This document shows positions 1 through 7,717 of a stretch of DNA of 49,332 bases, piece after piece. The notes under the pieces were generated by a model. The model was not told the origin of the DNA, did not search any database, and was given only the letters and a program-made list of their open reading frames with translations. Both the position numbers and the translations under genes were made by a program. Position 1 is the first letter of the stretch; each line of letters starts with the position of its first letter. The stretch spans positions 1 through 49,332 of the forward strand of contig NZ_FNDE01000027.1 of the NCBI RefSeq assembly GCF_900099925.1. Reading direction: 5' to 3'. This DNA is from Aneurinibacillus thermoaerophilus. GTDB lineage: Bacteria; Bacillota; Bacilli; Aneurinibacillales; Aneurinibacillaceae.

Positions 1-140
1 ATAGGAGCCAGTATTGCCAAATAACCGTTTGTTAAACCCTTAATCGGTAGCTATATAGGTTGGGGAATTTTGTTCCGGCTATATTGGGGATTTTATTATC
101 GGCTTTAACAATCATAGGGATTCTAGCACAGATGGCATAA
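1..140 (+). pseudogene. C-terminal remnant of an MFS-type transporter
   Basis: Reading forward, one frame gives KPLIGSYIGWGILF (to about position 75) and a second frame then gives VPAILGILLSALTIIGILA ending at TAA 138-140. The two pieces join into one hydrophobic helix pair followed by a short tail, the usual end of a major facilitator superfamily drug or sugar exporter. A further stop lies upstream in the first frame near position 22-24, so more than one frameshift is present. The 5' part is outside the window. The family assignment rests on the hydrophobic pattern only. It is a broken gene next to a transposase remnant, consistent with a decaying region. Confidence 0.45.
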
Positions 141-232
141 CTACTGTATCTATATAAATCTAAGTTGATGTCTTAACTAGAAAAAATTTGACCATACTGA
201 TTCCTAAGAAAACCTCGAAGGAGTCGGAATCG

Positions 233-587
233 GTGGGAAAACTTACAGTAACACAAACACATGGTTTTACAACGGAAAGCTTACGTATCGAAGAACGAAA
301 TTACAAGACGCATTTTTTAAGCAACGCCTTACTGTAGTGCGACTGGTTATGGAAGGACACTCGGCCACAGAGGCCGGAAATATCTTAGGAATTTGTCGTC
401 AATCGGTCTCTACGTACGTAAAAATGTTCAACCGCAGCGGACTGATTGAGCTGCTCCATCGTGATTTTCCGCCAGGAAACAAGCCGTATTTGTCTGAAGA
501 ACAGCATACAGAGATGAGAATACCGTATTGTTGTCGCAAGATGAATGCCATATCCGAGCGTATCGCCGTCTGGACACTGATAGGTAG
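233..587 (+). pseudogene. IS630-family transposase remnant, internally deleted
   Basis: A GAAGGAG ribosome site (217-223) precedes a GTG at 233 that reads VGKLTVTQTHGFTTESL to about 307. The frame then shifts and continues as DAFFKQRLTVVRLVMEGHSA plus the helix-turn-helix piece GNILGICRQSVSTYVK and LLHRDFPPGNKPYLSEEQ to about 516. A third frame then gives LLSQDECHIRAYRRLD (528-581) and a stop at 585-587. The first two pieces are the DNA-binding N-terminus of IS630/Tc1-type DDE transposases. The last is the QDE-containing block that normally lies far downstream. Most of the catalytic core is therefore deleted and at least two frameshifts are present. It cannot encode an active transposase. Confidence 0.75.
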
Positions 588-1046
588 GCTACAAACAAAC
601 AAAACGGTATTTACCATTACTTTTCTTGCTTTGTTTCAATTCCTCATAGGTAAGCTATAAACACATATGCGTTTTCCAATTCACCGGCAACCGGAGCTAA
701 GTCGACGACATAGACGATGACAGTGATTCATTTGAACACTCTCACCACTTAAAAGTTTACGATTTTTGAAGCGGGGAATAAATCCAAAATAGGCGTTTAG
801 TTTTGTCGTGAGCGTGAGAGAATACATTTTGTTCCACTAATTATTACGACGAATAACGGAAGAAAAAAATAAGTATAACCATTAAAAAACCAATTGTTTT
901 GTTTATAAATGGACCAAGTGGGGTAATTCTGCTAACCCTTGTATTAGGATAATACGGATTTCCTAACTCAACTCGTTTTTCCTAAACATAGCAATACTCA
1001 CCAATCATTGCACAGACAAAAGCAAACAGAGAAAACAAAGTGTAAA
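588..1046. other. Gene-free decayed stretch
   Basis: No open frame with a ribosome site or a recognisable family was found. The sequence is AT-rich towards 1046. A short frame at 888-926 reads KPIVLFINGPSGV, which recalls the start of a P-loop but lacks the lysine and serine, and it ends soon after at a stop. Confidence 0.5.
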
Positions 1047-1270
1047 TTACGATCTTATTTTTACTATTTTTACTAAAAAATAGTAAAAAGTAGTATACAG
1101 TAGAATGGAGAAGTAAACATACAAGGGAACTGTAGGTATCATAAATAGCAAGGCAGGATTACCATTTCCACCAGTCATATGCGGTTCAAATGTAGAAATA
1201 TTAATTATATAAAAGAATCCACCTATTATATTCCCAGAATAAGTAAAATCATGATTTGTTTTTTCTTCAT
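1047..1270 (-). pseudogene. Frameshifted small membrane protein
   Basis: An AGGAGGAG site (about 1281-1288) precedes ATG 1268-1270, which reads MKKKQIMILLILGI and then hits a stop. Shifting one frame gives IGGFFYIINISTFEPHMTGG and, later, FMIPTVPLYVYFSILL ending at 1047. The combined product would be about 74 residues with a charged N-terminus, one helix, a polar loop and a second helix. I do not recognise the family. The good ribosome site with an immediate frame break suggests recent inactivation, or a sequencing error in a homopolymer-free stretch. Just upstream (1376-1271) another frame reads LKFLEASPLSKAEVEEFIDL without a good start, probably the tail of another lost gene. Confidence 0.45.
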
Positions 1271-1387
1271 CAAAAACAACTCCTCCTACATCCTGTCTTC
1301 CTTCCAACGATCAAATCGATAAACTCCTCCACCTCCGCTTTGCTTAGAGGTGAGGCTTCTAAAAATTTTAAAAGTCAAACAATTCTC

Positions 1388-2383
1388 TCAGTAGAGCGAT
1401 ATATTTTTCTTATTTTTTTCGTGATAGACTAAGTTAATAAGCTCATCACTTAAAGTGCATATCGTCTGGATTTTATGTGAGGGTAGAGGGACAAAACCGA
1501 TTTTACGTAAATCTTGTTGCAAAGATTCGGGCAGTTCATAAAAATAGTCTTCAAACCAATCGTTTTCGGACGTTTCTGCATATAGACAAAACGCTTCCCC
1601 ATAACATTGCCATAACAAACTCATATATTCTTTTGACTCTAACAAACGGGCTGCTTTTTTTTCGTATAATAGGTCTTGAATAGGAGAGAGCCCGAACTCA
1701 AACGAAAATCCCTGTTTTCGCAAATAACTCCGAAAACGCTTTAAAATAGCGGGAATCTCTGACCATTGTCCATTCAAAGTAAAAGGACAAGCAGTTTTAA
1801 ATGCCGCAAAATGGCGCTCTAATTTTTGAATAGAAGGAATGAGAGCATTGGTTGATAGTGAGCCTTGCGTCAAAAATAAATATAAAAAAGCTGCTTCTGT
1901 CCATGCTCCCAGCGCGGCATGCGTAGCAGAATACATATTGCCTTGATTCATACAGTGTAGAGCCCAATTTTTTCTTTCCTCTACAATGCCCAAAACTTGT
2001 TCGCTTATTCGTTTTGTCCCTTTTGCGGAAGAAAAATACTGTATCGCCCAATTCTTAATTTTTTTAAACTCCCCATCACTATCGTAAATAATGCAAATTT
2101 CTTGTAAAAACCTGTAATCCCACGGATTGTCTATGATATTTTTTTGTTTCGGGAATTCTCTGCAATGTTCAATTTCTAATTGGATAATTTCATCTTTGTA
2201 CATAACATTTTTTGCGTCGGTCAACGAAATATCATCCGTATAAATAACAATGTCCAAATCGCTGTATTGATCCGCTTCCCCTCTGCCCGTTGAGCCGCCT
2301 ACACTAGCATACACCACATTGAATGGTACTTCGCTTACAAATTCTTGCGCCAAACGAATGAGTTGCTGACTTCGGCTGGTCAA
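1388..2383 (-). CDS. Nucleotidyltransferase-domain protein
   Basis: This 331-residue protein begins with a minimal nucleotidyltransferase (pol beta-like) fold. The signature GSTGRG at residues 30-35 is followed by SDLD at 41-44, which supplies the two metal-binding aspartates D42 and D44. This is the pattern of kanamycin/streptomycin-type nucleotidyltransferases and of the antitoxin MntA family. The remaining 250 residues are helical and contain many aromatic residues, like the C-terminal domain of aminoglycoside adenylyltransferases. The start is a TTG with GAGGAGG seven bases upstream. It stands alone, with no adjacent HEPN toxin gene, so an enzyme acting on a small molecule is more likely than a toxin-antitoxin role. 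The substrate cannot be told from sequence. Confidence 0.75.
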   Translation of the reverse strand: MTSRSQQLIRLAQEFVSEVPFNVVYASVGGSTGRGEADQYSDLDIVIYTDDISLTDAKNVMYKDEIIQLEIEHCREFPKQKNIIDNPWDYRFLQEICIIYDSDGEFKKIKNWAIQYFSSAKGTKRISEQVLGIVEERKNWALHCMNQGNMYSATHAALGAWTEAAFLYLFLTQGSLSTNALIPSIQKLERHFAAFKTACPFTLNGQWSEIPAILKRFRSYLRKQGFSFEFGLSPIQDLLYEKKAARLLESKEYMSLLWQCYGEAFCLYAETSENDWFEDYFYELPESLQQDLRKIGFVPLPSHKIQTICTLSDELINLVYHEKNKKNISLY

Positions 2384-2402
2384 TTTTATTCCTCCTCATA
2401 TA

Positions 2403-2698
2403 AAAGATAGCTACATAAAGTCTTTTTAGTTTATGACTTATATACATCGTCTTTGATGTTTCGACATTTGGATGGTGGGAGAAGGATAGGAAGAGGAGAG
2501 AGGAAGCGTTGATGGGCCCTGCCCACAGTCCAGAAGAAAGGGAATGGCAAACCATCTGCCCTTATTCTTTTACACAGGGGGCTTCTCCTTTCTTTTCTCT
2601 GGATGTTCTTTCCTCTTCCTTCCAACTACACAAGGATGTCCATGTATCAAGTGTGATTTATATAGAGTAAAATTCGCAGATATGTCCCCCATCAATAA
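2403..2698. other. Intergenic, no gene seen
   Basis: Open frames here are short, on both strands, without ribosome sites or family resemblance. Purine-rich and pyrimidine-rich tracts (2470-2510 and 2585-2625) are roughly complementary, so a long weak stem could form, but I see no known RNA motif. Confidence 0.4.
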
Positions 2699-2737
2699 CA
2701 AAAAAGTCTATCCCGCTATTATTTTAAGGGGATAGAC
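2699..2737 (-). terminator. Rho-independent terminator of the type VII locus
   Basis: On the minus strand GTCTATCCCC and GGGATAGAC form a 9-10 bp stem followed by TTTTTTG. It lies about 35 bases past the stop of the last gene of the locus. Confidence 0.8.
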
Positions 2738-2771
2738 CTACATTTTCTATTTTATTGTCCGAAAAAATTTT

Positions 2772-3299
2772 TTATTGAGCTTTATTTTTACGCCAGAAAT
2801 GCTTTTCCCACTTGCTTTTGCATTGCGGAGTCGCAAAAGGAAGGATGTATTGCTCCACCAATTCCTTTATGGCCCTCTCTGAGATTAGGTTATAGTAGCA
2901 AAAGTAATATCGCTTATTATGGATCGTTTGAACCGCCAAATCGGGAAATATGATCCCGCCGAGCCGTCCTTGATTCCAGCCGAATGAGACTTCATTGATT
3001 TCCGATATCGGCACCTTCTTCTTACGGTCCATCAGGTATCCATCGCGGACTTCGATCAGAACCGGATTTTTTCTCCTTATAATCATCAGAATCCTCAAAA
3101 GTATACCGCCAAAGAGAAGAAAGGCCATAATCCCGATAATGAGCCCGATCAGTCCTTTAATAATGCCAAGCTCAGGAAGAAAATAAAAGATAAGGAGACT
3201 TACAGCAACCATAATTCCCGGCAAGACGGTCATGCAACCGGCATCCATATTGGTGTACACAACCTGAACCCCATGGTCTGTCTTCTTTAAAGATTTCAT
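2772..3299 (-). CDS. Two-TM membrane protein ending the type VII locus
   Basis: This 175-residue protein has two long hydrophobic segments at about residues 24-44 and 47-72, followed by a basic stop (IIRRK) and a soluble C-terminal domain rich in beta strands (VLIEVRDGYLMDRKKKVPIS, then EVSFGWNQGRLGG). The soluble part resembles PH-like membrane protein domains in layout. The start was placed at the ATG preceded by AGAGGAG. An upstream in-frame start lacks such a site. It is the last gene of the minus-strand type VII locus, directly after the EspG-like gene and the glycine-zipper candidate effector. A membrane protein in that position could be the immunity protein against the effector, as TipE is for the glycine-zipper toxin TelE. 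That role is inference. No family was recognised. Confidence 0.7.
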   Translation of the reverse strand: MKSLKKTDHGVQVVYTNMDAGCMTVLPGIMVAVSLLIFYFLPELGIIKGLIGLIIGIMAFLLFGGILLRILMIIRRKNPVLIEVRDGYLMDRKKKVPISEINEVSFGWNQGRLGGIIFPDLAVQTIHNKRYYFCYYNLISERAIKELVEQYILPFATPQCKSKWEKHFWRKNKAQ

Positions 3300-3340
3300 A
3301 ATAGAAAACTCCTCTGCTACGTGTAAATTCCTAGATGTCA

Positions 3341-4141
3341 CTATACCGACTTCAATGCTGCGGTAACGGCATGGCTTGTTTTTTTCATGAGGACGGCCAA
3401 ACTGGACAGATTACACTTCCTGACTTCATACCGCCCTTCCTCCGGTCTGGTTATGATCCAAGTATCCCTCTCTCCGTTCACCACGAAGATAATATCCAAC
3501 AATACCGGCTCTCGATTCTTGTCATACTCCAAAAACAGAATATTGTCCATCATCCCTTTATTCTTTACCATATCACTCGCAAATGCCTGGATGTTTTCAG
3601 TGTCTCCCCCCATGGTTCGGACATAATCGGCTACACGATCCGAATTTTCATCGATGAGTGTTAGCATCGATTCGAATTCCGATTGGTTTAATGGCAGCAC
3701 AACCCCTTCATCCTTCCCTTGGATTGATACCCCCAAATAGCTGCCGATGGTGGCATAGGATTCTTCCGGAGAAATCGTACGAAAAACATGCACCTGTCCT
3801 TCATAGCGGAGCGAATGCTCGTACGTTCCTTCCTCAGAGAAATGTACAGACATTGTATCCTGATATCCATCATCCAAGAACTTGGAAGCTTTCAATGTAA
3901 ACGATGAACCGTTTAAGCAGGAAATAATACGGGCAATTTCCTTTTTCAGGGTAAAGCGCCGCTGTTCATATATAAGGTAATCTTTGGACAGGAGAGAGCG
4001 GCAGGCAGCCTGAAAGATAAGGTTCATCTGTTCATCCGACAAATCCTGGAAATAGACTTGCTTCAGTCCCAATCCCTGTTCAAACAGTCCCTCACTGTAA
4101 AAGCAATAGATAAGTTCTTCAACGCTCAATGTTACTGTCAT
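3341..4141 (-). CDS. EspG-like type VII secretion-associated protein
   Basis: This soluble 266-residue protein has no signal peptide or membrane segment. The N-terminus (SVEELIYCFYSEGLF, then DLSDEQMNLIFQAACRSLLS) is a helical head followed by RFTLKKEIARIISCLNGSSF. Alternating strands come next (SVHFSEEGTYEHSLRYEGQV, HVFRTISPEESYATIG), then a helical insertion near residues 160-205, and strands at the end (DIIFVVNGERDTWIITRP). This order matches the general layout of EspG, the ESX chaperone that binds PE-PPE substrates in mycobacteria. I saw no exact signature, so the match is by pattern. It lies 13 bases after the candidate effector gene, which fits a dedicated chaperone. It could instead be an unrelated immunity or adaptor protein. 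Confidence 0.5.
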   Translation of the reverse strand: MTVTLSVEELIYCFYSEGLFEQGLGLKQVYFQDLSDEQMNLIFQAACRSLLSKDYLIYEQRRFTLKKEIARIISCLNGSSFTLKASKFLDDGYQDTMSVHFSEEGTYEHSLRYEGQVHVFRTISPEESYATIGSYLGVSIQGKDEGVVLPLNQSEFESMLTLIDENSDRVADYVRTMGGDTENIQAFASDMVKNKGMMDNILFLEYDKNREPVLLDIIFVVNGERDTWIITRPEEGRYEVRKCNLSSLAVLMKKTSHAVTAALKSV

Positions 4142-4154
4142 GTGCTATCCCTCC

Positions 4155-5375
4155 TTATGTGAAAGAGAATTTTTTAGAGAAGAATTCTCCCGCATTTTTC
4201 AGCAATTGGTCGGCTGTATCCTTTACTTCCTTGAATCCCGCCTTGATGCCTTCTTCCGCTTTCTTCATTCCTTTTCCGACCGCTCTCAGGCCGTCCCCGA
4301 CCTTTTCAATGCCGGCATGTATCTCATCTTTTAAATGGAGCGCCGCTTCGTCTACCCAGGCCGGTGTATGCTTCGCGATTTTATCGCCGACTATACTGCC
4401 GATAAATCCGCCGGCAGCGGCGCCGACAACAGTTCCCACACCCGGTAGGATCATAGAACCAATCGCGCCTCCAATAACACCACCGACCCCTGCGGTAGCC
4501 GTTTTTACTCCCGTATTATATACGGCCCGACCCACTGCTTTTGCGTTCTCACGTTTTAATACCGCTTCGTTGTTTCCATATTCTTTGTAATTATTCAGGA
4601 TGTTCATGCCCAATCCGATTGATTCCTCAACCCCTGACGCTATGAAGGCGGTCACAAAGTTGGTTTTCAAAAACCCTTTGCTTGCTTTGAGCAAATCGCC
4701 GGCATGGCTTTTCACCGCACCGAATGCACCTTTGAACGTATCGGCATTTCTGGCTGCCTCCCGTAATCTAGCCAAACCGCTATCGAACGAAGCAACATGG
4801 CCTGGGAAGAAACCCACTCCGGCCCTGTACATAACTTGTCTGAGTGGCTTATCCATATATCGCACAAGGTATTTCGGCCCAAGCAGATATCTGGCCACCG
4901 TGCGCAACTTCGAGTTATCGATAGCCCTCGTCAAGTGTGCATACCTAGAAAGATAGCGAACCCGCCATGCCCCATTTGCGAACTCAAACCTCGTCAGACC
5001 GGTTAGAGCAAAAGCAACGCCAAAGAGCGAATGCCCGGCCGCTTGTAACACCCCATTCCAATAGCCGTGCAATTCAAACAAGTTTCCAATGACATTATCC
5101 TCCTCCTCGAGGCGGTCAACGGTGGAGCGAATGTAAATCTCGTTCTCAGAGAGCTGATTTATCAGACGCTCGCCTGACCCTTTCGTAAAATCATTTGCGA
5201 CTACGCCTGTTATGCAATTTATATAGCGCGGGTCCCCGTACGATATATCGGACAATAACTGTTGCATCTGTTCGTTCAATTCATTGGTGAGATTCTCCAG
5301 GACAGAAATTTCCCGGACAAAATCGTCTGCCATCGTGCGCCCTTTATTTATATCCATTGAAATCTCGTTTGCCAT
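4155..5375 (-). CDS. Candidate type VII effector with glycine zipper
   Basis: This 406-residue protein lies immediately after a WXG100 gene. Residues 1-100 are helical and lack a signal peptide (FVREISVLENLTNELNEQMQ; DRLEEEDNVIGNLF), as in the export domains of WXG/LXG substrates. A YWN motif lies at 105-107. The middle is basic and amphipathic. Residues 296-331 are a glycine zipper (GVGGVIGGAIGSMILPGVGT and VVGAAAGGFIGSIVG), an assembly motif of pore-forming proteins. The C-terminus (340-406) is a charged amphipathic helix (KVGDGLRAVGKGMKKAEEGI). The glycine-zipper LXG toxin TelE of Streptococcus gallolyticus is an established precedent, though I see no clear LXG domain here. The ribosome site is AAGGAGCAGT. 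It could instead be a structural membrane-inserting component of the secretion machine. Confidence 0.6.
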   Translation of the reverse strand: MANEISMDINKGRTMADDFVREISVLENLTNELNEQMQQLLSDISYGDPRYINCITGVVANDFTKGSGERLINQLSENEIYIRSTVDRLEEEDNVIGNLFELHGYWNGVLQAAGHSLFGVAFALTGLTRFEFANGAWRVRYLSRYAHLTRAIDNSKLRTVARYLLGPKYLVRYMDKPLRQVMYRAGVGFFPGHVASFDSGLARLREAARNADTFKGAFGAVKSHAGDLLKASKGFLKTNFVTAFIASGVEESIGLGMNILNNYKEYGNNEAVLKRENAKAVGRAVYNTGVKTATAGVGGVIGGAIGSMILPGVGTVVGAAAGGFIGSIVGDKIAKHTPAWVDEAALHLKDEIHAGIEKVGDGLRAVGKGMKKAEEGIKAGFKEVKDTADQLLKNAGEFFSKKFSFT

Positions 5376-5406
5376 TGCACTGCTCCTTTCTTTTGCAAAC
5401 TACAGA

Positions 5407-5685
5407 TTATCCCTTTTGTTGCTGTTTCGCCAATTCCTTTTTGAGCTCTTCAATCCGGACTGCGGCCTTTTCCAATTCATCACTTGTGATTTGCAAGTCC
5501 CGTACATAACGCTGAAATGCCTGGATCGTCTCCTGGTAATCAGAATTAAATCGTTCCCTTCGCTTGCCTTTCCACTCCGCTCCGTTCCACTCGACTGTAC
5601 CTTTTATTCTTCCTTGAATTTCCATAACCTGATTAGCGGCCTGACGATAACGATTGGCTAATGCCAATACTCGGTGAGAGTCCAT
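5407..5685 (-). CDS. WXG100-family protein (EsxB-like)
   Basis: This 92-residue helical hairpin protein carries two tryptophans at the turn (VEWNGAEWKGKRRERF), so WNG and WKG both give the W-x-G signature near residues 33-40. The first helix begins at RVLALANRYRQAANQV. The second ends in a long charged coiled coil (ELEKAAVRIEELKKELAKQQ). This is the size and fold of WXG100 substrates, which are exported as dimers through type VII systems. It starts two bases after the stop of the upstream 667-residue gene and is followed 31 bases later by the candidate effector. That position suggests it is the effector's export partner rather than the general EsxA, which is encoded at 10479-10751. Confidence 0.85.
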   Translation of the reverse strand: MDSHRVLALANRYRQAANQVMEIQGRIKGTVEWNGAEWKGKRRERFNSDYQETIQAFQRYVRDLQITSDELEKAAVRIEELKKELAKQQQKG

Positions 5686-5687
5686 TG

Positions 5688-7691
5688 TTATCCTCCAATC
5701 TTCATGTTTTTTTGGTTGCTTTCATCTAGCATGCTTTTCGCGCGTTCCTTTATCTCAACATCGACTCCAGGTGTCTGTGCCAGTGTTCTAAAATAACGGG
5801 CGGCTTGTTTAGGATTCTCATTTCGTATCGCGTTGGCCTGCTCAAACAGCGTGCGACTTTTTTCTTTTAATAGAGGTTCTACCAATTTCTGCAAATTTGA
5901 ATGTTGCCAGGCGGAACTTAAATCTTGAACAGCCTGTTCAAGATTTGACTGATTCATCGCTTTTCTATAGTCGTCGATCGCTTTTTGCAGGAAAGTCGCT
6001 TGCTGTGCATACTCATAAGGTACGCCGTTTGCGCTGGTAATACTTCTATATATCGCCAGCTGAGTATCCAGATCTTTTTCTTTTGCTTCTTTTAACATCT
6101 GTTCGACCGCCCGCTTTATCACCCTGTCGTTCAAATCACTTTTATCGTATAAACGTTTGGATTCACTAGCATAATACAGAGCTTCTGCATACTTTTCAGC
6201 GCTTAACAAACCTTCTGCTTTTTTCGCATATGCGAAGGCTTTTTTTCGATTGGTAGCGGTATGAGCAATCGTCTTATCAATACTCGCTCTTGTACTTAAA
6301 ATTTCATAAGCCTGCTCTTCCGCATCTGGCTCAAATTCCTCCGCGGCTTCGAGCAATTTCTCCGCTAATCTGTGCAATTCTTCCCTCGCTTCCGGAGCAT
6401 GATTACCGTTTTCAACAGCTTCAGCAGCCAGAATGACAGCCTTACTTATATCCGTTTGTGAAACTTCCTTCACCTGCAATAGCAAATCCTTTTTTTGTGT
6501 GCGTAATTCCTCGGCAACATCTGGCGCATACTGGCTTGCAATCTGATATTTGTTCAGTGCCTCCACCACGCTGCTAGAATTTCGGGCATCTTGATCAGCG
6601 GACTTCATTAAATTACGGTCAGCATTCCCATATTCACTCGGGTTCAGCGACTTATTCGCCTGTTCATTGTACTTACCAATAAAATAAACAATATGTTTGG
6701 CATCCTTAGAATGGCGTTCCTTATCAGCTGCATATGCATTGATTTCCTCATCCACATACTTCATGAACATATTTTTTTGGATTTCTTCTTGCAAGCTCTG
6801 AATTTCCGGCTGATTTATCTTTAGTGAATGAATGAGCTGTAAATTTGCCTGCCCCTGGTAAGAAAGTGAGGGACTTGCATAGGCCTCCCCTTTAAGACGA
6901 TCCGCTGATTCTACAAGCCATTTCATGATGGTATTATAGCGTTTATCATCCGTTCTAACATTTTGTCCATAATAAACAACATTGTAGGAATCATTCATTA
7001 TGACATAGTCATAAATGCTATTATATAAAGAGCCAGGTACTAACACAGGGCCACTATCAATAGCGTCGTCTTTACTATTATTGTCTGTCTTCTGATCGCC
7101 TACATTTTCCGACCGATTTTGCTCATTGTTTAAATCCCCGTCTGTTGTTTCTTCCTCACCTGATAGCAAGTCATCAACTGGTAAAAGGGGAATATCTTCA
7201 ATGAGTAACGGCGGCTCTGGCAAAATGATATCACTCTGATCCACTGCCAGGCCTGCAATCGGAGCTCCCTTATTAGAGCTATCTACTAGATAAACCGCAT
7301 CGTCATAAACTTCCCAATCCACATCATTTTTTAGGGAAAAAGCAAGCAAAGCTTCCTCCTTTTCCAACGATGAGCGAATCTTTTTCCCAGACTCTTCCGC
7401 ACTGTGCTTGACAGGTACTTCTATCCGTTTGCCCCTATTTTCCTTAAACTGGTTAATAGCTGTATTCTTCACCTGATTGTCGTCAGTATTGAGACGAATC
7501 GCTTCCCCTGGCTTTTTTTCCTTACTTTTCGTGTTTGCATGTTCAGCCCGCTTGCCGCTTACAGGTGCGTCATGCTGACTCCACTGATAAGTAGCGACTC
7601 CGCCAGCAGCGACCAGCAAACTAAGTGAAACAGGCAGGACGACCTGCCGAGCTTTTGCACTATTTTTGTCTTGCTGATTTTCAGGTGCCAA
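5688..7691 (-). CDS. Single-TM, helix-rich type VII locus protein
   Basis: This 667-residue protein starts at a TTG with GAGGGGGAG a few bases upstream. A short lysine-rich N-terminus is followed by one membrane helix (about residues 17-34, VVLPVSLSLLVAAGGVATYQ), giving a likely N-in, C-out topology. Residues 40-220 are acidic and low in complexity and include a proline-rich stretch (LPEPPLLIEDIPLLPVDDLL). Residues 225-660 are almost wholly helical, with TPR-like repeats such as AFAYAKKAEGLLSAEKYAEA and KLLEAAEEFEPDAEEQAYEI. I do not recognise the family. It lies 26 bases after the kinase-TM-TPR gene and has the same layout of one membrane helix plus external repeats. It may therefore form part of an extracellular scaffold of the secretion machine. 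That role is inference. Confidence 0.7.
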   Translation of the reverse strand: MAPENQQDKNSAKARQVVLPVSLSLLVAAGGVATYQWSQHDAPVSGKRAEHANTKSKEKKPGEAIRLNTDDNQVKNTAINQFKENRGKRIEVPVKHSAEESGKKIRSSLEKEEALLAFSLKNDVDWEVYDDAVYLVDSSNKGAPIAGLAVDQSDIILPEPPLLIEDIPLLPVDDLLSGEEETTDGDLNNEQNRSENVGDQKTDNNSKDDAIDSGPVLVPGSLYNSIYDYVIMNDSYNVVYYGQNVRTDDKRYNTIMKWLVESADRLKGEAYASPSLSYQGQANLQLIHSLKINQPEIQSLQEEIQKNMFMKYVDEEINAYAADKERHSKDAKHIVYFIGKYNEQANKSLNPSEYGNADRNLMKSADQDARNSSSVVEALNKYQIASQYAPDVAEELRTQKKDLLLQVKEVSQTDISKAVILAAEAVENGNHAPEAREELHRLAEKLLEAAEEFEPDAEEQAYEILSTRASIDKTIAHTATNRKKAFAYAKKAEGLLSAEKYAEALYYASESKRLYDKSDLNDRVIKRAVEQMLKEAKEKDLDTQLAIYRSITSANGVPYEYAQQATFLQKAIDDYRKAMNQSNLEQAVQDLSSAWQHSNLQKLVEPLLKEKSRTLFEQANAIRNENPKQAARYFRTLAQTPGVDVEIKERAKSMLDESNQKNMKIGG

Positions 7692-7717
7692 CTGTACTCC
7701 CCCTCACTTCATCCTAC

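Noticed and set aside
888-926. P-loop-like reading KPIVLFINGPSGV
   Set aside because: The lysine and serine/threonine of a Walker A motif are missing and the frame ends shortly after, so chance is likely.
2304-2625. Small minus-strand frames upstream of the nucleotidyltransferase
   Set aside because: Low-complexity composition, no ribosome sites and no conserved pattern.
2403-2698. T-box or other leader RNA upstream of the nucleotidyltransferase
   Set aside because: No AGGGTGG/GGTACC box or other conserved element found.
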